Shown: piece by piece, positions 23,021 through 34,345 of the stretch | Position numbering within the stretch: position 1 is the first letter of the stretch | Layout of the letters: every line of letters begins with the position of its first letter | Assembly (NCBI GenBank): GCA_964059195.1 | Contig: CAXKWD010000006.1 | Coordinates: forward strand, 12,578,530 to 12,642,529 | Length of the DNA stretch: 64,000 bases | Source of the DNA: Ectobius pallidus | Taxonomy: Eukaryota; Arthropoda; Insecta; Blattodea; Ectobiidae | Reading direction: 5' to 3' | Translations under genes and position numbers: made by a program | Notes under the pieces: model-generated | Seen by the model: the letters and a program-made list of their open reading frames with translations, nothing else | Databases searched by the model: none | What the model was told of the DNA's origin: nothing

Positions 23021-23708
23021 ATAGGGCATTGAATGACCATAAAACAGTGAAAAACGCAAAATAAAAAATGCATTTATGACCTAAAAATAGTGAAAAAATA
23101 TTAAAAATGACCAATAAATTTATCATTATTACTTATAATTAGTTTTTTAAATAATGAATTGCTAAAAGCAATTTAATGGCTGAATTTACAATATAATACA
23201 CAGTTATTTTGTTACTAAAGAAGTAAGTAAATTTATACTACTTGGACACCCTTAGGGAAAAATAAATTCTTTCTGAACTGGCATTCCCGTCAAATTGCCC
23301 CTAGCAAATATGTTCCATTTAAAAAGAAAGAAAAAATCTTTATTGCTACAAGACAAACTGCTGTGGTGTTTACAATAAACCTGAATTAAAATGAACTATG
23401 AACACTTGGCGGAGATTCTCAAATAAAAAGATTGTCTGTTGTCCGAAAGTAACGATTTGTAGGCTACTTGGAAAAAGGTCCTTTCCACCTCCATTGAAAT
23501 ATGACCTAAAAGTGCCGAAAATGTAATAAGAATTGCCAAAAAAGACCTATGTCTTGAAAAAGGCGAAAAATGCAAAATAAAGCAACGAATTACAAAAGAA
23601 ATTGCCCCTTTTTAATCAATTATTACATAATACACATTTATATAATACATTCGAACTACCTTTCAACCTTCATATAAAAAAGATGCAAAATCATCAAATG
23701 CCTTGCCA
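23021..23708. mobile_element. hAT-like MITE, GGGCAAGGCATTTAATGACC family, copy 2
   Basis: Starts ATAGGGCATTGAATGACC and ends CATCAAATGCCTTGCCA. A 9-bp direct repeat tattaatta lies at 23012-23020 and 23709-23717. The interior matches 15564-16285. Confidence 0.8.
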
Positions 23709-23847
23709 TATTAATTAGACTCCGTGGGCACTCCAGATGAAGAATCGAATCCTTCTTTCTAACATGCAATAGGTACGAGTATAATTAATTAGATCATAAT
23801 ACTTAAGAAGTTATGTCTGAATGCACTAGTATAGGCCTATACAAATA

Positions 23848-24569
23848 CGAGGGTTGGTCAATAAGTAAGGTCTCCAACACTCTAGCCCAAGCTCACAACG
23901 TCGGACGAGAGATTTGGCACCACTGCCATGTCCCGCTATCTCCCCTCTTTCAAATGAGCCATTGCTACAGCCGCCAAACCTTTTAGTGTCCGAAATAGAG
24001 CTGTTTGAAATGGATCTCCCGATTTCCGTCCCCGCAAAGTGCGGCCTCCACGAACCCACCTCGCACAAACCTTATGGAACATCAATTTGTCACTCAAAGT
24101 GGGCTGTATGGAACCTTTAGTAATGCCAGGAAGCAATAAACAAAGTTCACGGGTAGTGACGCGTCGATCTTGTCGCACCAATTCATCGATTTTTGCCACC
24201 ATCTCATCTGTGACGGCTGTTGTTGGTCTCCCACTTTGTTCTTCATCATGAATATTTAAACTTTTACGCACATTTTTATGTCCATACATCCCTCTCCATA
24301 AACTTCGCAAAGTCTGTGAATTTCAATCGGCGGAACTTTTTTTGTAGCAAGGAACCGTACGACTTCCCGTAGGCGCACTTGGCGGGGGCGGAAATCGGGA
24401 GATCCATTTGAAACAGCTCTTTCTCGGACACTAAAAGGTTCAGCAGCTGCACCAATGGCTCGTTTGAAAGAGGGGAGATAGCGGGACATGGCAGTGGTGC
24501 CAAATCTCTTGTCCGACGTTGTGAGCTTGGGCTAGAGTGTTGGAGACCTTACTTATTGACCAACCCTCG
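23848..24569 (-). mobile_element. mariner-derived foldback element (5'-end type)
   Basis: CGAGGGTTGGTCAATAAGTA at 23848 and its inverse ending 24569, flanked by TA. The arms are about 200 bp and nearly identical, and both carry the 5' end of a mariner with the start of its transposase. The centre keeps only the N-terminal DNA-binding part; the catalytic domain is gone. Confidence 0.85.
23936..24489 (-). pseudogene. mariner transposase, N-terminal helix-turn-helix fragment
   Basis: Two overlapping frames on the minus strand together give the mariner N-terminus. From 24489: VRLREVVRFLATKKVPPIEIH (first helix-turn-helix). After a frame change near 24300: DEEQSGRPTTAVTDEMVAKI, then RRVTTRELCLLLPGI (second helix-turn-helix) and a KVCARWV end. 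In active mariners this part recognises the terminal repeats. The reading frame then runs into the inverted copy of the 5' arm, so the last 40 or so residues are antisense-derived, not transposase. None of the three catalytic Asp residues is present. Confidence 0.75.
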
Positions 24570-25014
24570 TACCTAAATTAAATCTGAATGCTGAAACGAA
24601 GAGTAAAACTTTTACGTAGACTGACTCACTGACTTACATTCATGTTTGCCCACTTCCAGATGAGTTAGAAACTTAAAATTTGGTACACGTATAGCTTTTA
24701 GGCTGTAAACCACAGGAAAATTCCAAAAAGGTTTATTTTTAAAATTTTTAGCCCTAAAAAACCCCGAAAAGGGGTTTGGTTTCCAGGGCAACGGTATTAT
24801 CAAACAGTGTTCACACAGGGCTCTGAAAGTTTAGAAATAATTATTTCCGTAAACCCAACATGGTGGTCGAGAATGTAACTCTTAGACTCGCATTGTGGAG
24901 GTCCCAGGTTCATAATTAATTCAATCCAATTAACATTTTTTGTCTAGAAATAACATTATCTTCTATCTGTGTTATAATTTATATTCTTATTCATAATTCA
25001 TAACTCGTAGATGA
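24570..25014. other. intron sequence, possible Helitron scrap
   Basis: gactgactcactgactta near 24630 and the following text resemble the 5' region of the Helitrons at 6182 and 37274, but the match is weak. No gene. Confidence 0.3.
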
Positions 25015-27654
25015 AGTCTTGCATTCTTTATAACATATTATGGAGGCTCAGCAATTTATGTGTGCAATTCACTTCGAACAAGTAAAGTCAGTGTCCCAAA
25101 TATAAGCTCATTATTCACATTTGAAGTTTGCTCTACTTACATACACACCTATGATATCTTATGCGTCTCGCTTTATCGAAGACCTGATAACACTAGGGAG
25201 TGCTTTGACTCGTTTCTAACCAAACTTTATGAGTTCTTAAACAATATCTACATAAGTTACAAGAATAAACATGTAGTTTTAGCTGCAGACTTTAATGTTG
25301 ATTTTATTGTAAATAGTATCGAGGTCACAGATCTTTTAAATGTGTTCTATAGTTTTGGTGTTCGTCCTTTGATTCATGAGCCTACAAGGCCTAGTAATGA
25401 CGGATTAACAGGCACTTGTATTGATAATGTAACTACCAATATATCTGCGGATAAAATTTATTCTGCTAATGTTGTGCCAACTATAGTATCTGACCATAAT
25501 GCCATACTTCTTAAAACCGATATAGGAAAGTGTGATACTGGTCATAATCCTGAACCAAAACTAAAACGTTCTTTTAATGTGTTAAGTGTCTATTATTTTA
25601 TATTCTTGATAAAGCAATTAAGTTGGATAACAATGTATGGCATAGTTGATCTTAATGAGAAAGCTAACTATTTTATGTCAGTCTTATCAGATGCTGCAGA
25701 TAAAGCTTTTCCTTATACTATTTTTAAACCTAGACCTGTAGAGAGGGGCAAAGTCAACAAGTGGTATACAGGTGAGCTCCAAACTTTAAAGGAAAGATGT
25801 ACTTTTTATTATGTATTGTATACACAATACGGGATGACAGAATTCAAGAATGCATATAATAAGCTCCGTAATGATTATAAGATCCTGCTCAAGGTCACAA
25901 AGATAAACTACTACTCCAAAATAATAAGTGACTCAAAAAATGCTGCTAATGCTACCTGGTCTGTGATAAAAAATTTATTAAATAACTCTTCTAACCAAAA
26001 TATGACTGATGTTGACTTGGATACTGAGGAAATGAATTCACATTTTATCAATCAAGTTGACGAAGTTGTCAACAGTATCAAAGACAGCGTCAATCCCATA
26101 GATTTAATGCATGACAATAAAAGTAAACCTTGTAACATCTTCAGTTTTGATCATGTCCTAGTTGAGGAGGTTTATTCTACAATTTTAAAGCTCAGTAATA
26201 GTTCTTGTACTGATGTTTACAATCTCAACTCTAAAATTTTAAAATTAGCTGCTACGTTTTTATGTGAACCATTAACACATATTTTTAATTCTTGTATTGA
26301 TAGTGGTATCTTTCCTGACTCTTTTAAAATAGTTAAAGTTATCCCTATCCACAAGAAGGGATGTAAATCAGATTATTCAAATTACAGACCCATTAGTATT
26401 ATACCTATTGTGTCGAAGACTTTTGAGATGCTGATAAACAAACAGATTATTCAATACTTTGAAAGCAACTTACTGTTTTCAACTAACCAATTTGGATTTC
26501 GAGCTGGCCATAGTACGGTTGACGCCATAATAGGATTTATTAAGAGAAGCCTAGATGCTTTTGAATGTGGTAAAATCACATGTGGTCGTTTTTTCGACCT
26601 CACAAAAGCCTTTGACACAATCTCTCATGAAATTCTTATACGTAAACTTGTCTTTTACGGCTTTGACACTAACAGCATCAATTTATTATATTCATATCTA
26701 TCTGACAGACAGCAATCAGTGTATTTAAATGGGAAACAGTCCCACTTCAAGCATGTGAAGTATGGTGTCCCACAGGGCTCTGTTCTGGGACCTGTGTTAT
26801 TTTTGATATATACTAACGATCTTCCTGATTGTATAAGAGATGAATGCCTAGAAACCTATCAATTCGCGGATGATCTAGCCTTGAACATATGTGATGGAAG
26901 CAATAATGAATTACATAGTAAACTTGAAACAACTTCTATAAAAATACAAAACTGGTGTGACGCTAATAAACTTAGTCTTAATCAAAATAAAACGGTTAAT
27001 ATTAAATTTAGTTTAAACAGATCTTCGTACCATGCTGAATCTTCTGTTAAGTTTCTGGGCATTTATCTTGACCCTGATTTAGGATGGAAATCCCATATCA
27101 ACTATATAAGAAGTAAGATTAGCAAGGGTCTATTTATGCTAAGAGTACTTGGTCATAGTATTAGCAAATCAACTTTGATAACCGTCTATTATAGTCATAT
27201 ATACAGTCACTTAAGTTATGGAGTACTGCTCTGGGGAAACCATACTTACACCAACAAAATTGTATTACTCCAAAAGAGGGCAATCAGAATAATATGTGGA
27301 GCTCCCCCGAGAGCACACTGCAAACCACTATTTATTGAACTTGATATTCTTACCTTCCCTTGTGTATATATTTTTAATTGTCTCAATCATGTAAAGAAGA
27401 ATATATCTGAATATACCCAATGTACATCTCTTCATGGCTATCCTACGCGAAGTAGAAATTATTTATATATCAATAAATGCAAGTATAGTACGACTCAGAA
27501 TAGCTATGAGGTGATGTCATTGAAATTATTCAACAGCTTGCCAGAAGTCATAAAGAGAATGCCTGCAAGTAATTTTAAAAGAACGATCAGAAGAGTGCTA
27601 ACAGCTAATCCTCTCTACAGAGTTGAAGACTATTATAAGATTGGATGGTCTTAA
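25015..27654 (+). CDS. LINE endonuclease-reverse transcriptase ORF2 (5'-truncated, frame intact)
   Basis: Open from 25015 to the stop at 27654. The apparent GTG/Met start at 25060 is only an internal codon, because GGSAIYV of the APE-type endonuclease is already in frame at 25042. Numbered from 25060, the endonuclease shows YRRPDN, AADFNVD (about residue 76) and SDHNAI (about 144). The reverse transcriptase shows RPISIIPI (about 446), FFDLTKAFDT (about 510), GVPQGSVLGPVLFLIYTNDL (about 568) and the catalytic FADD (about 602). Thumb-region motifs FLGIYLDPDLGWKSH and LLQKRAIRII follow. The protein copies its own RNA at nicked target DNA. About 870 codons without a stop suggest a recent insertion, although the missing N-terminus makes it inactive. 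Clade is inferred from motif style only. Confidence 0.85.
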   Translation, partial: SLAFFITYYGGSAIYVCNSLRTSKVSVPNISSLFTFEVCSTYIHTYDILCVSLYRRPDNTRECFDSFLTKLYEFLNNIYISYKNKHVVLAADFNVDFIVNSIEVTDLLNVFYSFGVRPLIHEPTRPSNDGLTGTCIDNVTTNISADKIYSANVVPTIVSDHNAILLKTDIGKCDTGHNPEPKLKRSFNVLSVYYFIFLIKQLSWITMYGIVDLNEKANYFMSVLSDAADKAFPYTIFKPRPVERGKVNKWYTGELQTLKERCTFYYVLYTQYGMTEFKNAYNKLRNDYKILLKVTKINYYSKIISDSKNAANATWSVIKNLLNNSSNQNMTDVDLDTEEMNSHFINQVDEVVNSIKDSVNPIDLMHDNKSKPCNIFSFDHVLVEEVYSTILKLSNSSCTDVYNLNSKILKLAATFLCEPLTHIFNSCIDSGIFPDSFKIVKVIPIHKKGCKSDYSNYRPISIIPIVSKTFEMLINKQIIQYFESNLLFSTNQFGFRAGHSTVDAIIGFIKRSLDAFECGKITCGRFFDLTKAFDTISHEILIRKLVFYGFDTNSINLLYSYLSDRQQSVYLNGKQSHFKHVKYGVPQGSVLGPVLFLIYTNDLPDCIRDECLETYQFADDLALNICDGSNNELHSKLETTSIKIQNWCDANKLSLNQNKTVNIKFSLNRSSYHAESSVKFLGIYLDPDLGWKSHINYIRSKISKGLFMLRVLGHSISKSTLITVYYSHIYSHLSYGVLLWGNHTYTNKIVLLQKRAIRIICGAPPRAHCKPLFIELDILTFPCVYIFNCLNHVKKNISEYTQCTSLHGYPTRSRNYLYINKCKYSTTQNSYEVMSLKLFNSLPEVIKRMPASNFKRTIRRVLTANPLYRVEDYYKIGWS

Positions 27655-27742
27655 TTATAATTATAAGTTGTATCTTATATTCTTGACGTTGCTAAACATT
27701 GTATATGTCTCCAGCAATAAATCATCTATCTATCTATCTAAC
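25015..27742 (+). mobile_element. non-LTR retrotransposon (LINE), 5'-truncated, CR1/jockey-like
   Basis: One long reading frame with endonuclease and reverse transcriptase domains ends at 27654, followed by a short 3' UTR and an (ATCT)n tail at 27726-27742. The 5' end is truncated inside the endonuclease domain. It lies antisense to the ankyrin gene, in its long intron. Confidence 0.85.
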
Positions 27743-28442
27743 CAATTTTACTTGTGTTTTCCTATGATTTCCCTGGTCTTGAAGGCAAATGCCAAATTGA
27801 ATATTTACATACCATGAATCTCAGTAGCTATTTCTTCTTGTATCATGTCCATTTAAATTAATATCAGTTGAAATTTACTCCATAAAATACACCATAAATG
27901 TACCTTACGTACACTTCCAGTTGATCTAGAAAACTTAGTCTTGGCAAACTGATACCTATTAGCTTGCAGCCGACGTGAAAATTCTGAAAAAAATCCCAAA
28001 GTCTTCCCACATTTGTTTTTTTAGGTTTATTGTGGCAAAAAGGTTATAGCCAATACAGCAGACTAAATACATGAACTCTATCTCCTATACATCTGCCCCC
28101 AATGAGCGAAGCGGGTAGTTATTATAAAATTACAAAGCAAATGTTATAGTTAGATTAATGGATTATGGAAGTCTTAATTGCTAGATTTGTTAAAGTTAAA
28201 GCGACATAATTCCCGAATTAGTTTGTTTTCAATGTTCCGAAAAGAATTGTTATTGATACTAATAAATTCCAGAATGTTTATTACAGTGATAACTACATTG
28301 ATTGATGCATTTTTTAATTAAATAACCAGTATAGCCTATTTACCAAAATAAAAAAAGCATAGAATGCACACTGTAGGGTGAAAGTGTAGTGAATGTACAA
28401 TGGGAGTGTTGGTGTTCAACCTTTGGGTCGTGAAACCACTCT
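27743..28442. other. intron sequence with a LINE 3'-end scrap
   Basis: At about 28010-28140 on the minus strand, text ending CGCTCATTGGGGG resembles the 3' end of the LINE at 60957-63520 (GCTCATTGGGG). The rest is unassigned. Confidence 0.4.
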
Positions 28443-28528
28443 GGGCCCTGGTTCATAGAACTTGCTAGAAATATTAGATTAAAATATTAGAACTCATAAT
28501 AGTATTCATTTGTTATCAAAATCTTGTT

Positions 28529-31152
28529 GACGAGCGAGTGGGCCACAAAAGGTATGTACGCCATACACTCCCTGGCGACTCAAGAACACAGGGGAAGGCC
28601 AAAAGGAGGCATAACTTGTCTACTTAAGTCCAGGTTCTCCCCTTTCCAGGTAATAGACTCCTCGGCGCACACGCTACTTATAAAGACCAAGCTGTGCACG
28701 GTGATCTGCTTATATTTCCAACCAGACATCTCAGCAATAGAGATAATAGAAGAAATTAGTGATGCCATGGCAAAAATCGACCAAGCAAGCCCTTTGATAC
28801 TCGCCGGGGACCTAAACTGCAGGATAGATGCACCAAACCTCAAAGCGACAAAAGTTTTGGAATACCTAGAAGAGGAAGGGATGCAACTAGTGAATAAGAA
28901 AGACCTGATCACCTACATAGCACCCAATGGCAAAAGTGCAATTGACCTCTTCTTCTCGAACATGGTGGGCTTGTACCCAACAGGGCAAAGAACTATCCCT
29001 ACTGTCATCAGGAAACACTTGCCAGTCGAGACGGAAATGACCCTGCTACAACAGAACCCTAGGCAAACGCTGACTCCTAAACTCCCTACAAGGAAACTTG
29101 ATGTGGGTAAAATTAAAACAGAAACGATCACAAACGCCACACAAAAGATCTCAGAAGGCAGCCTGGATGAAGCACTGGGGCTATTAGAAACCATCATGCA
29201 AGAAGCCATGCACTTCTCCCAGCCGAACCAGAGGAAAGCAAAACCCTGGTTTAACTCGACATGCCATGAAACGAGGAGGAAGGTACTCATAGCCCTGCAC
29301 ACAGCTCTGGACTCTCCAAACCAACAGAATCTCGACACTTATGCAATATCTCGTAGAGAGTACAAACAATTAATAAAGAAACGAAAAGAAGAACACCAAG
29401 AAGCATCTGACAGAAGAAAGATAGAGGAAGCAGAAGCCAACCCATACAAGATCCTGAACCCAAGAAGACCACGATTTCCAAGGGATATTCCCATGGAAAC
29501 CTGGGAAACTCACATGGCCAAGGTCCTGAAGGCTAAAGAAACCAGACCAAGACCCAGAACTCCAGGAACGACAAGCACATTCCCCACCATAACAGAAGGC
29601 GAGATAGAAGAAGCCATCCATCATACAAAAAATGGAAAGGCATGCGGACCAGATCGCATCTTCAATGAACATCTGAAAGCGGTGACCCCCAAAATGAAGC
29701 AAGTATGGGCATCGTTGATGAACGAGTGCATCAGGCAGGGGAGAATCCCGAATAGTTGGAGAAAATCGACGCTCAAGATGCTATACAAGGGAAAAGGGAA
29801 TACTGGATACCCAAATGCCTACAGGGGTATTGTCCTGGAGTGCAACCTTTTCAAGATCCTCACCGGCATACTGCAAAAAAGACTGACAGCCATCGTAGAT
29901 CAGAGCATACCGGAACAGCAGTTCGGATTCAGAAGAGGACGTTCAACCCTCCAAGCAGTTATCTGCTTGCAACAAGACATTGAAGAAGCCTTGAACAAGC
30001 CAAGTGGAAAACTGCATACCATCTTCATTGACTTTTCCAAGGCCCTTGACATGATCAATAGAAAACTGCTACTATCAAAACTGGAACAACTTATCGGGAA
30101 AGATCACTACATAGCCGCAATAACTCAGGACATCCTAGCAAACAATGCGATAACAATACAAGACAACGTGACCAGATCAAATGAAATTGCACAGACCAAT
30201 GGAGTACTGCAGGGAGACCCCCTAAGCCCACTCCTGTTCCTCATAGTAACGGCAGATGCACCACAGGCCATCAACGACAATACAAAGATATACATGTATG
30301 CAGATGATATGGCTCTAACATCAGAAAAATGCGAGGACATACAGACCTCATTCAACCAGCTAGTGGCATGGGCACAGCACAACGACCTAGAAATCCACAT
30401 GCAAAAGACAGTTCACATGGTATTCAGGAAAGGGGGCAGAATAGCAACAGCTGAACGGATAACTCTCAACAACAGCACTCTAGCAACGGTAAGCAGTTTC
30501 AAATACCTCGGCGTCACACTCCAGACCAAAGGCAATACATTTACAGCATACAATAGACAGGGCTACAAAAGCAATACAAGCAATCAGTGACATCCCAGAC
30601 ATCACCAGGATGTCCATCAGGGCAGCCATGCAGCTATTCCGAGTGAAAATAGTTCCAATAGTAACCTATGGACTGGAGGCAACATGGAAGGCACTGAGCA
30701 TTAAAAACCTGAAGCACATCGAGAGAGTTAAGGCGACGTATATGAAAAGGATACTGGGGGTGTCAAAATTCACATTGTCCCGCCTTGCCTACGAGTTGAC
30801 AGGGGAGATATCCCTAATTGAAGAACTTCGCCTCCAGATGCTGCTGCCATCTACACCAAGCTACGAGCAACTGCTCTCAGAACTGCAACAGAAAAGAGCG
30901 CACATTTGGAAGGACTTTTATGGAACGGATGCTATGGCAAATAGGGAGTGGATGCGTGCAAACTACGAGATGCGGCACCTGGTCACGCACATGGCGGTCC
31001 ATGGCTTCCATTTCAAGTTGTGCAGGAACAAGTCTTATCAGGAACCCGGCAGCGAGTGTGTGTGTAGTCGCTGTGAGCAGGAATGTGAACGATACCACGT
31101 ACTAAAGTGCCCAAATAGAGGAGCGTCCCTAAAGAAATTCTGTCTTGAATGA
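28529..31152 (+). pseudogene. LINE endonuclease-reverse transcriptase, frameshifted
   Basis: The first frame is open from the 5' truncation to 30590. The apparent start lies in the host target duplication, so it is not native. Endonuclease motifs: QPDISAIE and LAGDLNCRID (about residue 95). Reverse transcriptase: CGPDRIFNEHLK, FGFRRGRSTL, FIDFSKALD (about 502), NGVLQGDPLSPLLF, and the catalytic YADD (about 591), followed by FKYLGVTL. A small indel near 30545 shifts the frame. The sense continues from HTIDRATKAIQAI through VPIVTYGLEATWK to a C-terminal zinc knuckle C-x2-C-x7-H-x3-C near 31060-31110, with a stop at 31152. The separate 180-codon frame at 30610 is therefore the same gene's 3' part. 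APE-type; clade not resolved. Lies inside the ankyrin intron, antisense to it. Confidence 0.85.
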
Positions 31153-31197
31153 CACATCACTATATGCACATTTGTGCAAACTTCTTTATTCATTCAT
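28529..31197 (+). mobile_element. non-LTR retrotransposon (LINE) with 13-bp target duplication
   Basis: The direct repeat tcaaaatcttgtt lies at 28516-28528 and 31198-31210. The element is 5'-truncated within the endonuclease domain and ends in an (ATTC)n tail at 31185-31197. G+C content and codon use are clearly higher than in the neighbouring LINE, so it is a different lineage. Confidence 0.9.
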
Positions 31198-31976
31198 TCA
31201 AAATCTTGTTTCATAGATATATGAAGACTACTCATAAAATCTCTTCACTAATATTATTAGTTCATTAGTCAGCTGATTTGGAGGTTATGTATGGATTGTT
31301 GTTTGTGGTTTTTCCCTTCTTAGTTTTTTGTCAACACTATTTCAAAGCAGCACGGCCTACATACATCTTCATAAATGTAACAAATAATAACTAGCTCTAA
31401 GAAATGAATAAATCTGCCAAGCACTTACCCAAGATAGCAGTAGGCTTATGTACTAAAATCTAACCTCAATTCCTAAGAACTTATTATGATAAATATTTCT
31501 TTGATATTCATGTAATGTCCAACCGAGACAACAATCTGTTGTTCATGAATGCATAATGCACATATCTAGCGTATGCAAGCTTTTTATAAATTGATAATTA
31601 AATTAGAGTGATTCATTTTCCACAATTTTAAGATCACGAAATCTGAATTACATAGGTTTGAGAATAACTTTAGCCCAAATATTCTTATAGAAAAACACCT
31701 AATGCTATCAGTAAATTTTATTAGTTCTGCAGTCTATGAAACAGTTTACTAATAATATTAAGCAATATTTACTAATAATTTAGAGCCATGAACTCATAAC
31801 TAATATTATTAGAAAATATTCTTATGAAACAGAAGACTAATAATAATAACTAATATTATTATGTATTTGCTAATAATAGGAGTGTAAAAATTCTACGAAA
31901 ATGGGTCTTGAACACCTCGCGCGGAATTACATCTAAACCCCACATTTCAAAACAATTATTTGGAAGTGATTATTAC

Positions 31977-32106
31977 CGGCTTGAGCGGCGAAGTGAAGAG
32001 GAGTGTTGCCTTCATTGTCGGGCTTGTTGATGTCGAGTCCTGACAGCTGAGTGATGGCCTCAAGCATCGGCAGCGACCCACTGGACGCGATGTAGCTCAC
32101 CGGCGT
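31977..32106 (-). CDS. ankyrin-repeat protein gene, upstream-most recognised exon
   Basis: A 130-bp exon, phase 0 at its start and phase 1 at its end. The acceptor is ttgttgcag (ag at 32108-32107) and the donor is GCCG|GTAATA (gt at 31976-31975). It encodes TPVSYIASSGSLPMLEAITQ, then LDINKPDNEGNTPLHFAAQAG, a classic ankyrin repeat with the TPLHFAA core. The Gly at the donor joins HVEVINFML of the exon at 18622. The intron downstream is 13,354 bp and holds two LINEs and a mariner foldback. This cannot be the first exon, because a start codon is lacking and the repeat is already under way; the 5' part lies upstream beyond 32.1 kb, perhaps outside the window. Confidence 0.85.
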
Positions 32107-32202
32107 CTGCAACAAATTATTATGAGTTTGTAAGGAAATTGCTATATTCTTTGGTTCATAACTAGGGACATGCAAAAGGTGTGTTTATTATTTGATCAAC
32201 AG

Positions 32203-32324
32203 CGGTGTTATTTTCCCCCAAAAGTGGTGTTGTTTTCCCCCAAAAGAGGTGTTATTTTTTTCCAAAAGTAGAGTTATTTTTTTTCTCAAACAAAGTGTTA
32301 TTTTTCCCCCAAATCGGTGTTATA
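32203..32324. repeat. short tandem repeat, GGTGTTATTTTTCCCCCAAAA unit
   Basis: About five imperfect units of 25-28 bp built on GTGTTATTTTTCCCCCAAA. It lies about 100 bp upstream (gene sense) of the ankyrin exon. The 63-codon open frame across it (FPKSGVVF...) is a by-product. Confidence 0.7.
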
Positions 32325-33003
32325 TTTAATGGAATTTTAATAATGGTTGAGTTAAAGAATGAATTCGAAGACAAGCCACTTATTAACCTATTTTAGCATA
32401 TATTCTTCTTATTATACACACATAAATACAAAGAAGTCAATTAACCATACAACACTTTAATGTTTACCCATATCAACACATGTTTATATCAGACATATAC
32501 ACAATATAATACATACAAAAAGAAAAACAGTACAAACCTGGACACAATATCAATACACTAGGCTACATGCACAAAAACCAAAAGTAAAATGCTAGAAATC
32601 AAGCACTCAAGCAAGTATTATTTTAATACCTTAGGTTATTTAACTTTCAATCTTTTAAGTACGGTATGTTCTCGTGTCTGTTCTAGAAAGATTATTTAAG
32701 ACTACAGTGAACTTCCGATTATCAGTGTTAATTGAGACCATAACATGCACGAATAATTGAGAAAAGGGCCAATCCAAAATGTTGGAATTAACTGGGTGTG
32801 AGATTTTGAACTTCCCGCACTTTTGGCGCCACATTGTGCATATGACGAAATTAAGTGCGTGAAATGAGAAATCTGACGAAGTAAAGTGCGGGAGTTTCGA
32901 AATAAGGGAGTGGAAATTCAAACTTTCGCGCTTGGATAAGCCGCCCACGGATAGTCGTGAATTGACTGTATACTTAGGAATGCACCTTCTTCTTCTTCTT
33001 CTT
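32325..33003. other. no feature recognised; (TTC)n at the end
   Basis: A/T-rich sequence with a (TTC)n run at 32987-33006 leading into the SINE tail. No exon of the ankyrin gene could be recognised here. Confidence 0.4.
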
Positions 33004-33434
33004 CTTTACCTTAGTTTTACCTCTCCCTTTTAGGATTTAAGCGACCCAAGCCGCCCGGGCCTTACAGGGCCGTGACCTGTCGGGAGAGGGATTATGTATG
33101 GATCACATACGTACTTTTTTGACCAGATAAGGACATGGAGGGCCTCCCCGGATGAGTGATCACCCCAATGCCGGGGCCACCTCCGAGAAACACGAACACA
33201 TAGGACGAGACACACCATTCACACACACATTCACTCCGAACAAGGCGAGAATGGGATGAAGATGATAATGACGGCCAGATGATATCCGGGGACCACAAGG
33301 GCCTAAAGTTACCTGACAGTTGGTGAGGAAAACCCCGGAAAAATCCTCACCTAGGTAACTTGTCCCGGCCAGGAATCGAACCCGGGCCCGCTGCGTGAGA
33401 GGAGCGAACGCATCCTCTGAGCCACAGGGGTGGA
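33004..33434 (-). mobile_element. tRNA-derived SINE, family B, copy 2
   Basis: Head on the minus strand, at the high-coordinate end, with box B GGTTCGATTCC near 33369. The body and tail end gggagaggtaaaac, as in the plus-strand copy at 60483. The head is damaged (ccacaggggtgga in place of ccacagcggtggac). Confidence 0.85.
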
Positions 33435-33999
33435 ATAGGAATACACCAAAATGGAAAAAATCGCGGTTTTAATTTTAAGAACGTAAAAATTTGCATTTTT
33501 CATAAAAAAAATTATTTTTGCGTTTTGAATGAGAAAAACGTTGAAAACTCGCGAATAAAATGGCGTTATCGCAATTGCGAATTTTGCATGTCCCTAGAAA
33601 TATTCAGTGCCGAACCTAAGCATTCTCTTTCGTCATATTTGTAATTTTATGTCGCATTCGGTAAAAGAGCGAATTATGCAGTATGTGCACTAAATGGACA
33701 AATTAAACTTTTTTTCCAAGAAAGAGTCTGGAATATTTTGGTTTTACTGCAGTTGCGGTACGATAAATGCTTCAATAACGGTGGCGACTACATAGAGAAG
33801 TAGCTGGTGAATTTCTGTAAATCTACAGGTGCGGCAAAACATCCTCGATATTTTAATTTTCAAATAAAAAAACAGTTGGATAAAAAAGAAACTGTATTAA
33901 TATTGATGATATCTACACAGTGGGAATTTAGGGTTTTCAGTATATTACATTAGTTCACCTCACTGCTAAGTGTAAATAGACCTTAATCCTGTCTCCGTG

Positions 34000-34345
34000 G
34001 CGCGGGATCAAACCCGGCCGCGGCAGATGGATTTTTCAGGACGTAAAATTCCTAGGCACGGAGTCCTCCGGGAGGTACTTTAAGCTGGGGGTCCCGTGTC
34101 GTAGATTTACGGCACGTAAAAGAACTCCAAGCCTAAATTAGAGCCTCTGGACAAAATTTCTCGGCCCTTTCACGTCCAAGAAATACTTAGTTTCCAGAGG
34201 GGGGTTGCGAGGCGATGGGCTTACCACCTGTCCCTCTACCCTCTCTCGGAAAATAAGCACATCAAAATTAGTATAGGTAATGAAACCTCCATTGGAGGCC
34301 CCTTCGCCCCACCTGGGGATCATAGGGTACCAGATACAGATACAG
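34000..34345 (+). mobile_element. SINE-like retroposon with 15-bp target duplication
   Basis: The direct repeat aatcctgtctccgtg lies at 33985-33999 and 34346-34360. The head contains GGATCAAACCC, a box B-like pol III motif, and the tail is a short (CAGATA)n. The 5' part of the tRNA-like region is missing. Confidence 0.65.

Larger units (their letters stand above)
28443..31905. mobile_element. TIR element (GGGCCCTGGTTCATAGAACTT end), split by a LINE
   Basis: The left end GGGCCCTGGTTCATAGAACTT and a diverged right end AATTCTACGAAAATGGGTC flank A/T-rich text full of TAATATTATTAGT palindromes. The LINE 28529-31197 sits inside. The second copy, at about 37595-38512, has a better right end, AGTTCTATGAAGCAGGGCCC. 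Confidence 0.55.

Noticed and set aside
28580..29702. Several long minus-strand open frames
   Set aside because: They are antisense shadows of the LINE coding frame and show no motif.
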